A stretch of DNA of 64,000 bases from Silvibacterium acidisoli (GTDB lineage: Bacteria; Acidobacteriota; Terriglobia; Terriglobales; Acidobacteriaceae), in the NCBI GenBank assembly GCA_022870745.1, contig CP085323.1:1922001-1986000 (forward strand). Direction: 5' to 3'. Under the pieces are notes generated by a model. The model was not told the DNA's origin, ran no database searches, and worked only from the letters and a program-made list of their open reading frames with translations. Shown here in pieces: positions 51,070-60,012 of this stretch. The translations under genes and the position numbers were made by a program. How positions within the stretch are numbered: the stretch's first letter is position 1; each line of letters begins with the position of its first letter.

Positions 51070-52161
51070 TCACAAACCCGGCAAGCCAGCCGCCTTGTAG
51101 ATCTCGCTCATCAGCACCGTATCTCTCAAGCCTTCCTCGCCATCCGTCTTCGGTTCCTTGTTGTTGCGGATGCAGTCCGCGAAGTAATCCGCCATCACGG
51201 CGAACTGCTCGGGATCCTTCGCGTCTTCGGGCATGTCAACGGATTGGTGATTCGGCAGCTCGGCCTTCAGATGAATCCCCTGGTATCCGAAGCCGGGATC
51301 GAGCATCACCACGCCCTTCGATCCATGCACGCGGATATATCCATTCATTGAAGCGCCATAAGTCGTGTTACAGCTGGCGATAACTCCCGAGGGGAACTTC
51401 ATCGTCCATCCAAGGTTTTCTTCTACTTCATTGAAGCGCCCGTCTTTGTCGATCGTCGAGGCATTGGCCTTGATATCGTGCGGCTCTTCACCCGTAAGGT
51501 AGCGGCATGCATTCAGAGAATAGACGCCTACATCCATCAGCGGTCCTCCGCCTGCGAGCTTGCGATTCAGCCTCCATTCACCCTGGCGAATGTTGAATCC
51601 GTTGCCGCTCTCAATCGCCTGCAGCGTGCCGATGGCACCCGAACGGCAGAGTTCGATAGCTTTGAGATTGACCGGTTCATACTGGCAGCGATACGCGATC
51701 ATCAGCTTCTTACCCGCTGTCTTGCACGCCTCGATCATGGCCTTCGCGTCGGCGATACTCGTGGCCATCGGCTTTTCGCAAAGCACATGCTTGCCGGCCT
51801 TCGCCGCGCGGATGGTGTACTCGGCATGCATGCTGTTGGGCAGCGCGATGTAGACGGCATCGATCTCCTTGTTGGCTGCAATGCGGTCGTACTCTTCATA
51901 GCTGTAGATGGCTTTCGTAGAGACGCCATACATCTCGGCCTGCTTCTCGGCCTTGTCACGATGCCCGCTCACCAGCGCGACGACCTTGCCTGTCTTGCCC
52001 ATCTTTAACGCAGGCATGAAGTGATCCATTGAAATGCGGCCGAGGCCGACGATGCACCAGCCGATGGTCTGTGACTCGGCTCTTGCTTCTGCTGCATGAA
52101 GGGCTTGTGCGAGTGCGGCGGAGCCAGCAAGGCGTCCAAAATCACGGCGATTGAGGTTCAT
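51070..52161 (-). CDS. Gfo/Idh/MocA-family oxidoreductase with Tat signal
   Basis: 363 residues from ATG 52161 (GGAC and AAAGGA upstream; the longer frame is unrelated sequence). The N-terminal MNLNRRDFGRLAGSAALAQA is a twin-arginine signal, so a periplasmic enzyme. NAD(P) Rossmann motif WCIVGLGRIS, VYIALPNSMHAEY, the catalytic EKP in HVLCEKPMATS, and GGPLMDVGVYSLNACRYLTG support glucose-fructose-oxidoreductase-like members. Sugar substrate unknown. No neighbours of obvious sugar pathway; divergent from the esterase gene. Confidence 0.88.
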   Translation of the reverse strand: MNLNRRDFGRLAGSAALAQALHAAEARAESQTIGWCIVGLGRISMDHFMPALKMGKTGKVVALVSGHRDKAEKQAEMYGVSTKAIYSYEEYDRIAANKEIDAVYIALPNSMHAEYTIRAAKAGKHVLCEKPMATSIADAKAMIEACKTAGKKLMIAYRCQYEPVNLKAIELCRSGAIGTLQAIESGNGFNIRQGEWRLNRKLAGGGPLMDVGVYSLNACRYLTGEEPHDIKANASTIDKDGRFNEVEENLGWTMKFPSGVIASCNTTYGASMNGYIRVHGSKGVVMLDPGFGYQGIHLKAELPNHQSVDMPEDAKDPEQFAVMADYFADCIRNNKEPKTDGEEGLRDTVLMSEIYKAAGLPGL

Positions 52162-52270
52162 GAAAAGTCCTTTTCCTGTTTTGGAATTCCTGATCAGAAT
52201 GGCCTCAACAGTATGCATTGTGCGTGTGATTGTGCGATATGCCGATGCGGAATGATTTATTCTTCCTGCA

Positions 52271-53428
52271 ATGAACGAGCGACCGCTTCGCAGCCGCCGC
52301 AGATTGCATCGCACCGGATTCCGCCTACTTTGTCTCGCAGCATTCGCGCTGCTCGCGATGCCGGCCTTTGCTGCCCGGCACAATGACACCGGCTTTCTCA
52401 ATCGCCGTGTCACCGTCAATGGCAACACCTATCGCTACCAGGTCTATCTACCCGAAAACTGGAACGACCATAGCGGTAAGTGGCCGGTCCTTCTTTTTCT
52501 GCATGGCTCAGGAGAACGCGGCTCCGAAGGCATGGACGAAACACAGATCGGTCTGCCCCAGGCAATTCGCCTGCATCCGGATCGCTGGCCTTTCATTGTG
52601 GTGATGCCGCAGGTGCCTTTCTCGCATCACTACTGGACCGATCCTGACATGATGCAGATGGCCCTGGCCGCGCTCGACCAGGACACCAAGGAGTTTCACG
52701 GCGACCGCGACCGCACCTACCTCACCGGCCTTTCGCTCGGCGGATACGGTGTCTACGAGCTGGCGCGCTTCAACCCCCATCGCTTTGCCGCCATTGCCGT
52801 CGTCAGCGGCGGCGTCTTCTGGTCTTACCGCCCCGAACGCTGGCATGAAAGCGCGATTCTACCCGGCGAATACGCGCGCGCCATCGGCCGCACGCCCATC
52901 TGGATCTTCCACGGCTCGAACGACAACGTTGTCCCGGTTCGGGAGGCGCAGCTCATGTACGACGCCCTCAAATCCTCGGGAGGCATCGTGCGTTACTGGG
53001 AGTACTCAGGCTGGCGGCATAATGTCTGGGATAAGGCGTATGCCAATCCTGATCTGCCGAAGTGGCTGCTCTCACATAGCCTGAAGGACGATCCCAAGCT
53101 GCCGTCCTCGGCGGAAGAGATCGATGTTCCCTTCCATCCTGTGCCGGCGAAGATCAATCCCGACATCTACGACGCCTACCTCGGTGAGTACGAGGACCAG
53201 GGCACGGTGCAGGCGACGATCTACCGCAAAGGCGATCGCCTCTACGAAAAGAACCGCGTGGGCGACAGCATCGAGATTCTGCCCGAGTCAGCGACCAGCT
53301 TCTTCTACCCCACCGGCAGCGTCACAAGGCTGATCTTCGAAAAAGATGGCGATGGGGCAGTGCGAGGCATTCGTTACCGCGACGATCGTCACGAAGAGTA
53401 CTGGGAGAAACGCCGCGAATCACGCTGA
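52271..53428 (+). CDS. exported alpha/beta-hydrolase (esterase/phospholipase-like)
   Basis: 385 residues. Signal peptide (FRLLCLAAFALLAMPAFAA). Hydrolase core: oxyanion segment FLHGSGERGSE, nucleophile Ser in TYLTGLSLGGYGVYE (about 155), acid in FHGSNDNVVPV (about 218) and His in GWRHNVWDKAY (about 248). The C-terminal 100 residues (DAYLGEYEDQGTVQATIYRK) form a beta-rich domain resembling DUF3471-type extensions of acidobacterial hydrolases. Substrate unknown (esters or polyhydroxyalkanoate-like polymers are possibilities). Confidence 0.8.
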   Translation: MNERPLRSRRRLHRTGFRLLCLAAFALLAMPAFAARHNDTGFLNRRVTVNGNTYRYQVYLPENWNDHSGKWPVLLFLHGSGERGSEGMDETQIGLPQAIRLHPDRWPFIVVMPQVPFSHHYWTDPDMMQMALAALDQDTKEFHGDRDRTYLTGLSLGGYGVYELARFNPHRFAAIAVVSGGVFWSYRPERWHESAILPGEYARAIGRTPIWIFHGSNDNVVPVREAQLMYDALKSSGGIVRYWEYSGWRHNVWDKAYANPDLPKWLLSHSLKDDPKLPSSAEEIDVPFHPVPAKINPDIYDAYLGEYEDQGTVQATIYRKGDRLYEKNRVGDSIEILPESATSFFYPTGSVTRLIFEKDGDGAVRGIRYRDDRHEEYWEKRRESR

Positions 53429-53601
53429 CCCTCTATTTACCTTTTGGGGGCGCTGTCCGTCTTTGAACACCCGCGGGCATTTCCGGACACAGTGCCCGCG
53501 CAAGAACTTGTTTTGTATCTCAAAACACGGCACTTCTAGCGCACTCTCTCTGGCTGGTGAATTGCTTCCTACCTCATCGCAGGTTTTAAGGAACCAATCC
53601 T

Positions 53602-54591
53602 ATGAACGATCCGTATCAGAAGCCAGGGGGTCACCCCATGCGCCGTTTCGCAATCTTCGCCGCCGCATTCACCGGTATCGTTCTGGCCGGCACGCTGCCC
53701 TGGCCGAACGAAGCAGGCATCTTTCACAGCCGCTCTCATACACCGCGCGATCCCCGGGTCGTCGATGCCGCTCTCGATGCCAGCAGGGACGGCTGGGCAA
53801 CTGGCGAGTGTTCCGGTGAGAATAGCGACCACACCGGCTGGGGATGGGGCGATCCCGCGCGCGTCTGCGAAGCTCGCACCATCACCATCGCCAAGCCCGG
53901 AACACTCGATGTAGCTGGCGACAACGGCGGCATCCGTGTGATCGGCGAAGATCGCAACGACGTGAAGATCGAAGCCCGCGTAGAGGGCTGGGCCCACGAC
54001 AAATCCGAAGCCCGCTCCATCGTGGACCAGGTGAAGGTGACCGCCGTTAACGGCGTAGTTCGCGATGACGGTCCTCACGCCCATTGGGGCAATCGGGGAT
54101 ACTCCGTCGGCTACGTCATTCATGCTCCGCGCCAACTTTCGGCAGCGATCAAGACGGCAAACGGGGGCATCTCGCTCTCGCATCTCGACGGCGACCTGGC
54201 CTTCGACACGGTGAATGGCGGGGTCGATCTGAGAGACCTTGCTGGGCATGCGCACGGCGGCACCATCAACGGCGGCCTGGATATCTCCCTGAGCGGCGAT
54301 GCATGGCGAGGCGAAGGCTTAGACGCCCACACGACCAACGGAGGGGTCACGCTGAACATACCCGGCGACTACTCCGCTCATCTTGAAACAGGCACCGTCA
54401 ACGGAGGGATTGAGCTGGGTTTCCCAGTCACGATCCAGGGGCAAATCAAGCATCACCTCTCCACCGACATCGGCCACGGAGGCTCGACCATCCATGCCGA
54501 AACCGTGAATGGCGGCATCGTTCTCAGCCGCTCTGACAAGGGCAACCAGGCCTCGCAGGGCGACGAAAACGACGGAGACGCGGCCGAGTAG
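53602..54591 (+). CDS. exported DUF4097-type beta-helix repeat protein
   Basis: 329 residues. ATG 53602 has AAGGA upstream; an in-frame ATG at 53638 would give a shorter lead to the signal segment (RRFAIFAAAFTGIVLAGTLP). The body is a repeating beta structure with NGGI/NGGV turns (AAIKTANGGISLSHLDGDLA, TVNGGVDLRDL, TINGGLDISL, TTNGGVTLNI, TVNGGIELGF, TVNGGIVLSR), the DUF4097 'putative adhesin' pattern. Probably envelope-associated; role unknown. It ends directly before the origin-like region. Confidence 0.85.
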   Translation: MNDPYQKPGGHPMRRFAIFAAAFTGIVLAGTLPWPNEAGIFHSRSHTPRDPRVVDAALDASRDGWATGECSGENSDHTGWGWGDPARVCEARTITIAKPGTLDVAGDNGGIRVIGEDRNDVKIEARVEGWAHDKSEARSIVDQVKVTAVNGVVRDDGPHAHWGNRGYSVGYVIHAPRQLSAAIKTANGGISLSHLDGDLAFDTVNGGVDLRDLAGHAHGGTINGGLDISLSGDAWRGEGLDAHTTNGGVTLNIPGDYSAHLETGTVNGGIELGFPVTIQGQIKHHLSTDIGHGGSTIHAETVNGGIVLSRSDKGNQASQGDENDGDAAE

Positions 54592-55225
54592 AACTTTTTT
54601 CAAAACATTTTTCACGTTGGCGCTCTTCGTCTGATCCACGAGAGCGCCATTTTTATTGCGGGTTTCCCACCGGCTCTCGAAAACCTGTGGAAATTTCGGA
54701 TATCGCTTCCGCTGTTGAAAAGCACGGCCTTTCCTCACGTGCATCTGTAAAGATCGCGGCCACGCTTTCCACTCCAGGGCGCCGGTTTCCACAGGCCTTT
54801 CTCACAATCATGTGAACAAGCAGGAGAAACATGGCCTCAATTCGACCCTTTTTCCACGAATTCCTGCTTTTACAACTTTTCCAGACGGGTTTTGGAAAAC
54901 TGGACACATGCGCAAACCCGCTCCAGATGCGGTTTTGCGTGAGCTTTCCACTTTTCCGCGCTAAACGGCTACTACGGCGGGTGAGAGATATCTCTTTAAA
55001 CCCTTAGAAGCCGTCGCACCCGCAGGCCCGTCGCCGCTGCCCGCACCGCGCCCCTCCTCCGTCCGAACAGCCGATCCGAAAGTGCCCATATTTCCTGATT
55101 AGGGCCGGGTTTTCCACAGGACGCGTTTGACGGGTTTGTTACTAGAATGTAGCCATCTGTACCGGTTACCCGTCCGGCGAGCGCGCGGCGGGTGTAGAGT
55201 TGGCCAAAGCGCATTTGGGGGGAGT
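54592..55225. other. oriC: probable oriC: DnaA-box cluster upstream of dnaN
   Basis: 634 bp without a gene, holding many DnaA-box-like 9-mers (consensus TTWTNCACA): TTTTTCACG 54608, ATTTCCACA 54686 (minus strand), CTTTCCACT 54765, GTTTCCACA 54785, TTTCTCACA 54798, TTGTTCACA 54811 (minus), TTTTCCACG 54850, CTTTCCACT 54944 and a perfect TTTTCCACA at 55110. An AT-richer patch (GATATCTCTTTAAACCC, about 54987-55003) is a candidate unwinding element. Box density is far higher than in front of dnaA. The call rests on visual motif matching. Confidence 0.55.
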
Positions 55226-56410
55226 ATGTCGACAACGAGCGTCGAGCAGGAAAAGACCGGAACGAGCACTCCGGCATCGGGTTCGGTGATGGAAATCAGC
55301 GTGAATCGCCAGGACCTGTTGCGCGAACTGACGGCGACCCAGAGCGTTGTCGAACGCAAGACGACCATTCCCATCCTGTCGAACTTTCTGATCGAAGCCG
55401 ATGGCGACCGGATCGTCATCACCGCGACCGATCTCGACCAGAGCATCAAGACCTCCTGCGCGGCAAAGGTCAAGAAGCCCGGGTCCTGCACCATCCCGGC
55501 CCGCAAGCTGTACGACTACATCAAGCTGCTGCCCGATGGCGAAATCTCCATCAAGCTGATGGACAACCACTGGGTACAGATCCGCTCCGGCCGCTCCAAC
55601 ACCAAGATGGTCGGCATGGCGCGCGCCAATTTTCCGCAGGTGCCAGAGTTCCCGGAGAGCAGTGTGACCAGCATGCCCGCCGCTTCGCTCAAGAACTGTA
55701 TCGCCAAGACCATCTTCGCGATCTCGAACGAAGAGTCCCGCTATACGCTCAACGGAGCACTGCTGATCCTGAAGGCCGAGTCGATGGCCATGGTCTCGAC
55801 CGACGGTCACCGCCTGGCGCACATCGAGAAGACCGGTGAAACCCTGTCCAATGTCAGTGGAGAGCGCAAGACGCTCATCCCGCGCAAGGCTCTAAGCGAG
55901 CTGCAGTCGCTGCTCTCGAACACCGAAGCCGAAACGCTTGAGTTCGCTGACGACGACAACACGCTCTTCTTCCGTGTGGGGCATCGCGTGCTCACCAGCC
56001 GCAAGCTCACCGGCCAGTTTCCCAACTACGAAGCGGTGATGCCGCGGGACAACAACAAGTTCGTCCTGGTGCGCAGTCAGGATCTGATGGCCTCGATCCT
56101 GCGCGTCGCGCAGTTCGCCGACGAGCGCTCGGGAGCGGTCAAGGTTCGTCTCGAGCAGAACGAGCTGAAGATCTCCTCTTCGTCCACGGATTCAGGGGAG
56201 TCGGAAGACGTGATCGAAACTCCCTACAGCTTCGATCCGCTGGTGGTCGGCTTCAACTCCTCCTACCTGGTGGAATTTCTGAAAGCGATCGGCAATACCG
56301 GCGAAGTCCGCCTCGAGTTCAAGGACGCGCAGTCTGCCGGGCAGATCCGCCCCGAAGACGCGGACGACGAATACCGCTATCGCTACATCATCATGCCCAT
56401 GCGCATCTGA
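55226..56410 (+). CDS. dnaN: DNA polymerase III sliding clamp (beta subunit)
   Basis: 394 residues from ATG 55226, preceded by GGGGGGAG; ATG 55289 (MEISVNRQDLLREL) is the conserved family start and could be the true one, making the first 21 residues a Thr/Ser-rich extension. Three clamp domains are seen (TTIPILSNFLIEADGDRIVI; KNCIAKTIFAISNEESRYTL; LMASILRVAQFADERSGAVK) and the C-terminal RYRYIIMPMRI binding-cleft tail. Directly downstream of the DnaA-box cluster; 5 kb from dnaA. Confidence 0.96.
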   Translation: MSTTSVEQEKTGTSTPASGSVMEISVNRQDLLRELTATQSVVERKTTIPILSNFLIEADGDRIVITATDLDQSIKTSCAAKVKKPGSCTIPARKLYDYIKLLPDGEISIKLMDNHWVQIRSGRSNTKMVGMARANFPQVPEFPESSVTSMPAASLKNCIAKTIFAISNEESRYTLNGALLILKAESMAMVSTDGHRLAHIEKTGETLSNVSGERKTLIPRKALSELQSLLSNTEAETLEFADDDNTLFFRVGHRVLTSRKLTGQFPNYEAVMPRDNNKFVLVRSQDLMASILRVAQFADERSGAVKVRLEQNELKISSSSTDSGESEDVIETPYSFDPLVVGFNSSYLVEFLKAIGNTGEVRLEFKDAQSAGQIRPEDADDEYRYRYIIMPMRI

Positions 56411-56444
56411 GTGCTGACCGCACGGGCGGTGCTTGCCGCACGGG

Positions 56445-56462
56445 CGTACGCGCCTTCGGCGC
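56445..56462. repeat. 18-base element shared with the dnaA 3' region (copy 2)
   Basis: Identical to the element at 50217-50234 and in the same position relative to a terminator. Confidence 0.75.
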
Positions 56463-56463
56463 C

Positions 56464-56492
56464 AAAGGCCTGCCTTCGTGGCAGGCCTTTCT
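56464..56492 (+). terminator. intrinsic terminator of dnaN
   Basis: A perfect 11-bp stem (56464-56474 with 56480-56490) and a TTCGT loop, followed by a short CTCTTTC tract. Confidence 0.82.
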
Positions 56493-56519
56493 CTTTCGTG
56501 AGTCGTCTTCTTCCTTGAG

Positions 56520-56681
56520 TTGTCATTCCGAACGTAGTGAGGAATCTGCACTTCTGCCGGCGCTGGCAAAAACAGTTCGCTCTACGCTTCTCCGAATGAC
56601 GATCGTGGCCGTTGAGAAGCGCAACGGGGCGGAAGATAAGCCTAAGAATGCTTTGTATCAGGGCGCGACTTCAGTCGTGCC
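56520..56681. repeat. palindromic repeats in the dnaN-GT4 spacer
   Basis: TTGTCATTCCGA (56520-56531) with near-inverse TCCGAATGAC (56591-56600) forms one element of the GTCATTCC class. TTTGTATCAGGG plus a CGACTTCAGTCG dyad (56652-56681) is the first copy of a second class, found again at 58053 and inverted at 58159. The rest of the 398-bp spacer shows nothing coding. Confidence 0.7.
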
Positions 56682-56808
56682 ATTCCCCGCACCCCCCGAG
56701 CGGGCTTCGGCCCCTGTGCACAGCGGCTGCAACACCTTCGTAACCAGCCACATGATTTAATCAAAGAAAGAAATTGCAGCAACACCACGACCCTGGACGG
56801 CGGCCCAT

Positions 56809-57960
56809 TTGAAGATCCTTCATGTCATTCCTACTTTGTCTCCTGCCTCTGGCGGACCTCCTGAAGCTCTTCGTAACCTCACCAAGGCTTACGGAGAGGC
56901 TGGTGTGGAAGTAGAAATCGTTTGCCAGGACGATCCCAAGGCCGACTACATCGCCCGCTGGACCGTTCCCGTCCACGCCACAGGCGCACGTCAGAACACT
57001 TACGGTAAGTCGCCCGAGTTGCTCGACTGGCTGCAGAAGAACGTGACCCGCTTCGACGGAGTCGTGATCAACAGCATCTGGACTTACCCGAGCGTTGCTG
57101 CCCATAAGGCGGCCAAGGGCAAGGTGCCGTACGTAGTCTTCACCCATGGCATGCTCGATCCCTACTTCAAGCGCAAGTACCCGGTTAAGCACCTGAAGAA
57201 GTATCTCTACTGGCCGGTCCAGTACCCCGTTCTGCGTGACGCGGAGCGCGTCATGTTTACCAGTCCGCTGGAGCGCGATCTTGCGCCGCAGAGCTTCTGG
57301 CCGCACAACTGGACGCCCTTCGTCGTACCCTACGGCACCGGCGAACCGGCCTTCGAGCCCGAGAAGCAGTCTGCCGCTTTCTACGAAATGCTTCCCGCAC
57401 TGCGCGGCCGTCGCTACATGCTCTTCCTCTCGCGCATCCATACCAAGAAGGGTTGCGACCTGCTCGTGCAGGCCTTCGCGCGCGTAGCGAAAGGTCAACC
57501 CGATATTGATCTCGTCGTTGCCGGACCCGACCAGGAAGGCCTGGTTTCGAATCTGCAGCAGATGACCCGCGACCTGGGCATCGAATCGCGCGTGCACTGG
57601 CCCGGCATGCTGATCGGCGACGCCAAGTACGGCGCCATGCGCAACAGTGAAGCGTTCATCCTGCCCTCGCACCAGGAGAACTTTGGCGTGGTGGTCGCCG
57701 AGTCCCTTGCCTGCGGCCGGCCGGTGCTCATCTCGAACCAGGTAAACATCTGGCCGGAGATCGAGGAAGAAGCCGTAGGCCTCGTCGCACCTGACACGCT
57801 CGAAGGAACAGAAGAACTGCTGCGCAAATGGCTCGCCATGCCGGCAGCCCAGCAACAGGAGATGGCCGCCAAAGCTCTGCCGGTCTTCCGCAGACGCTAC
57901 TCCATGACAAGCTGCGCCACAGCGATCAAGGGGCTCTTCGAAAGCTTCGGGAAAAAGTAG
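56809..57960 (+). CDS. GT4-family (GT-B fold) glycosyltransferase
   Basis: 383 residues, start TTG at 56809 giving the canonical MKILHVIPTLSPASGGPP. GT-B features: N-terminal Gly-rich loop, YVVFTHGMLDPYFK, phosphate-binding FLSRIHTKKGCDLLVQAF and the retaining E-x7-E motif in LPSHQENFGVVVAESLACG. It is isolated from the main polysaccharide region by about 15 kb and flanked by repeat-filled spacers. Donor and acceptor unknown. Confidence 0.87.
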   Translation: MKILHVIPTLSPASGGPPEALRNLTKAYGEAGVEVEIVCQDDPKADYIARWTVPVHATGARQNTYGKSPELLDWLQKNVTRFDGVVINSIWTYPSVAAHKAAKGKVPYVVFTHGMLDPYFKRKYPVKHLKKYLYWPVQYPVLRDAERVMFTSPLERDLAPQSFWPHNWTPFVVPYGTGEPAFEPEKQSAAFYEMLPALRGRRYMLFLSRIHTKKGCDLLVQAFARVAKGQPDIDLVVAGPDQEGLVSNLQQMTRDLGIESRVHWPGMLIGDAKYGAMRNSEAFILPSHQENFGVVVAESLACGRPVLISNQVNIWPEIEEEAVGLVAPDTLEGTEELLRKWLAMPAAQQQEMAAKALPVFRRRYSMTSCATAIKGLFESFGKK

Positions 57961-57971
57961 GAAGGCGCTTC

Positions 57972-58445
57972 GCTCTCTTGATTTGTCATTCCGAACGAAG
58001 TGAGGAATCTGCACTTCTGCTGACGGTCATCGAGGACCGGCTTTGTCCTCGCTTTGTATCAGGGCACGACTTCAGTCGTGCCGTCGCCGCAGTGAAAGAC
58101 GATCGGCTTCAGCCGCTGTTTGCAGGGGCTGAAGCCCCGGTTATGTGATCCCGGAATGGCCTGACTGAAGTCATGCCCTGATACAAAACACGCAGATACA
58201 TCTCTTAACCCAGACTTCGCATGCTCTCTTGATTTGTCATTCCGAACAAAGTGAGAAATCTGCACTTCTTCCAGCACAGGCAAGTAGCAGATCCCTCGAC
58301 ACTCCACTCCTCGGAATGACAAATCTTTAATGGAAAGAATCACGCAGGCCCAGCCGCGGTTCGCAGAGCGGGCACAAACAGGTAGGGCAGGGCTTTAGCC
58401 CTGCCATCAGGAACCAATCCATCAAGCGGCTTCAGCCGCTGAGGT
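57972..58445. repeat. repeat-dense spacer between the GT4 gene and lipB
   Basis: 488 bp built of repeats. A 47-bp unit occurs twice in direct orientation (57972-58018 and 58223-58269, two mismatches). The second begins a 93-bp hairpin element with perfect 14-bp ends (58232-58245 and 58311-58324, ATTTGTCATTCCGA and its inverse). Copies of the TTTGTATCAGGG class lie at 58053-58082 and, inverted, at 58159-58188. GGCTTCAGCCGCTG, GGGGCTGAAGCCCC and AGGGCTTTAGCCCT dyads and an ACAGGTAG motif complete it. No gene. Confidence 0.8.
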
Positions 58446-58448
58446 CGC

Positions 58449-59168
58449 TCAAGCTTTCATCGCAGCCAACAGATCATCCAGCTCGCACCACAAAACCTGA
58501 TGCTCGAAGAGCCGTCCAAAATGCCGAGAGACGGAGTTCGCAGCCTGCTCCATCGTGACCGGAGCATCTGTCTCAAGCTCGATGCTCGTCACCGCGCGAT
58601 CCGAAATCCCACAAGGCACAATCAGGTCGAAATCACGCAGGTCGGTCGTAACGTTGAGCGCAAAACCATGCGACGTAATGCCGCGCGAGATATGCACGCC
58701 AATCGCAGCGATCTTTTTTTCGGCGATTGAGCCTCCGGCCAGCGTCCACACGCCGGTCCGTCCTGCAATGCGCTGCGTGGGAATCGCGTAGTCGGCGCAG
58801 GCTCGTATCAGCACCTCTTCGAGCACGCGCACATAATCGACCGCTCCAAGGCGCTTGCCCGAACCGTCCAGCGTGAAGCTGCGCAGGTCCATGATCGGGT
58901 AGCCGACCAACTGTCCCGGGCCGTGATAGGTCACATCGCCGCCGCGGTTGATCTCATGGATATCCACGCCGCGATAAGCGAGGAACTCGTCCGAGGCAAT
59001 TACGTTTTTACGATCGGAGTTGCGGCCGAGCGTGAGCACTGGAGGGTGCTCGAGCAGAAGCAGGGTATTGCCGATCTGTCCGGCGTGGCGCGCTTCGACC
59101 AGCTGCTTCTGTATGGCAAGCGCCGAGGCGTAATCAATGCGGCCAAGATGGACCAGGTTCAGAATCAT
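58449..59168 (-). CDS. lipB: octanoyl-[ACP]:protein N-octanoyltransferase
   Basis: 239 residues. Moves octanoyl from ACP to lipoyl-domain lysines, the first step of lipoate synthesis; its clients here would be the two lipoyl domains of the E2 at 4.9 kb. Signature NRGGDVTYHGPGQLVGYPI (about 78-96), the catalytic Cys in IVPCGISDRAVTS (about 190) and the Lys in EKKIAAIGVHISRGITSHG. ATG at 59168. lipA is not in the window. Confidence 0.96.
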   Translation of the reverse strand: MILNLVHLGRIDYASALAIQKQLVEARHAGQIGNTLLLLEHPPVLTLGRNSDRKNVIASDEFLAYRGVDIHEINRGGDVTYHGPGQLVGYPIMDLRSFTLDGSGKRLGAVDYVRVLEEVLIRACADYAIPTQRIAGRTGVWTLAGGSIAEKKIAAIGVHISRGITSHGFALNVTTDLRDFDLIVPCGISDRAVTSIELETDAPVTMEQAANSVSRHFGRLFEHQVLWCELDDLLAAMKA

Positions 59169-59256
59169 GTCTCTTACTAAAGATTAAGTCAGCAGGCGGA
59201 AAGATGCGCGCTGTTGCACCAGCTGAGCGCTCTGGCGCATCTGCTGTATTGTGCCG

Positions 59257-60012
59257 ATGTCAAAGAAAGCCCCTGCAAAGTCTGCTGCCGAAAAAAAAAC
59301 CGTTGTGCCGTACTTCTCCAGGGAAGCCCTGGACTTTCTTCGCAAGCTCAAGCGCAACAATCGCCGCGAATGGTTTGAGGCGCGGCGCGACGTGTATGAG
59401 AACGAGTTGAAGCAACCCATGCTTGCCCTCATCACGAGAGTGCTGCGCGGCATGGAAGAGTATGCGCCGGCTCACCTGCGCGCCCCGCAGAAGTGCCTGC
59501 TTCGCATCTACCGGGACATCCGCTTCTCCAGTGATAAGAGCCCTTACAAGACGCACGTCTCCGCATGGTGGTTGCGCGATGGCCTGCCGAAGACCTCCGG
59601 AGCCGGATACTATTTCCAGGTTTCTCCAACCGAGGTTCTGATTGCAGCCGGCGTTTACATGCCTCCGAAGGATCAGCTGCTCGCAGTGCGCCGCCATCTG
59701 CTCGAGCATCACGAGGAGTTCCGCAGGCTGATCGAGAACAGGAAGCTGCGCGCAAAGCTCGATCTCCACGATCCTGCACCTCTTTCTCGTCCACCGAAAG
59801 GCTTCCCCGCCGAGCATCCCGCCATCGAATGGATCAAGTGGCGCCAGTGGGGCGTAACAGTCAGCCTGCCGGCAGAGGAAGCGCTGAAGCCATCGCTGCC
59901 AAAGCTGGTGGAGGAGCGCTTCCGGCTTGCACAGCCGCTCGTCGATTACCTCAACGAGCCTCTTGTCGCTCTGGCTTCCCCGAAGAAAAAGCCTCTCTTC
60001 GCCCTTTACTAG
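59257..60012 (+). CDS. DUF2461 (TIGR02453) protein
   Basis: 251 residues from ATG 59257 (an in-frame GTG two codons upstream is also possible). Lys-rich N-terminus, then SREALDFLRKLKRNNRREWF, YENELKQPMLALITRV, LLRIYRDIRFSSDKSPYKTH, YYFQVSPTEVLIAAGVYMPP and the WGVTVSLPAEEALKPSLPKL end, all DUF2461 landmarks. Cytosolic; function unknown. Separated by 325 bp from the HU gene. Confidence 0.85.
   Translation: MSKKAPAKSAAEKKTVVPYFSREALDFLRKLKRNNRREWFEARRDVYENELKQPMLALITRVLRGMEEYAPAHLRAPQKCLLRIYRDIRFSSDKSPYKTHVSAWWLRDGLPKTSGAGYYFQVSPTEVLIAAGVYMPPKDQLLAVRRHLLEHHEEFRRLIENRKLRAKLDLHDPAPLSRPPKGFPAEHPAIEWIKWRQWGVTVSLPAEEALKPSLPKLVEERFRLAQPLVDYLNEPLVALASPKKKPLFALY

Noticed and set aside
54731-54745. parS site near CTCACGTGCAT
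   Set aside because: It contains the CACGTG core but lacks the symmetric TGTTTC/GAAACA flanks. No real parS was seen in the window.
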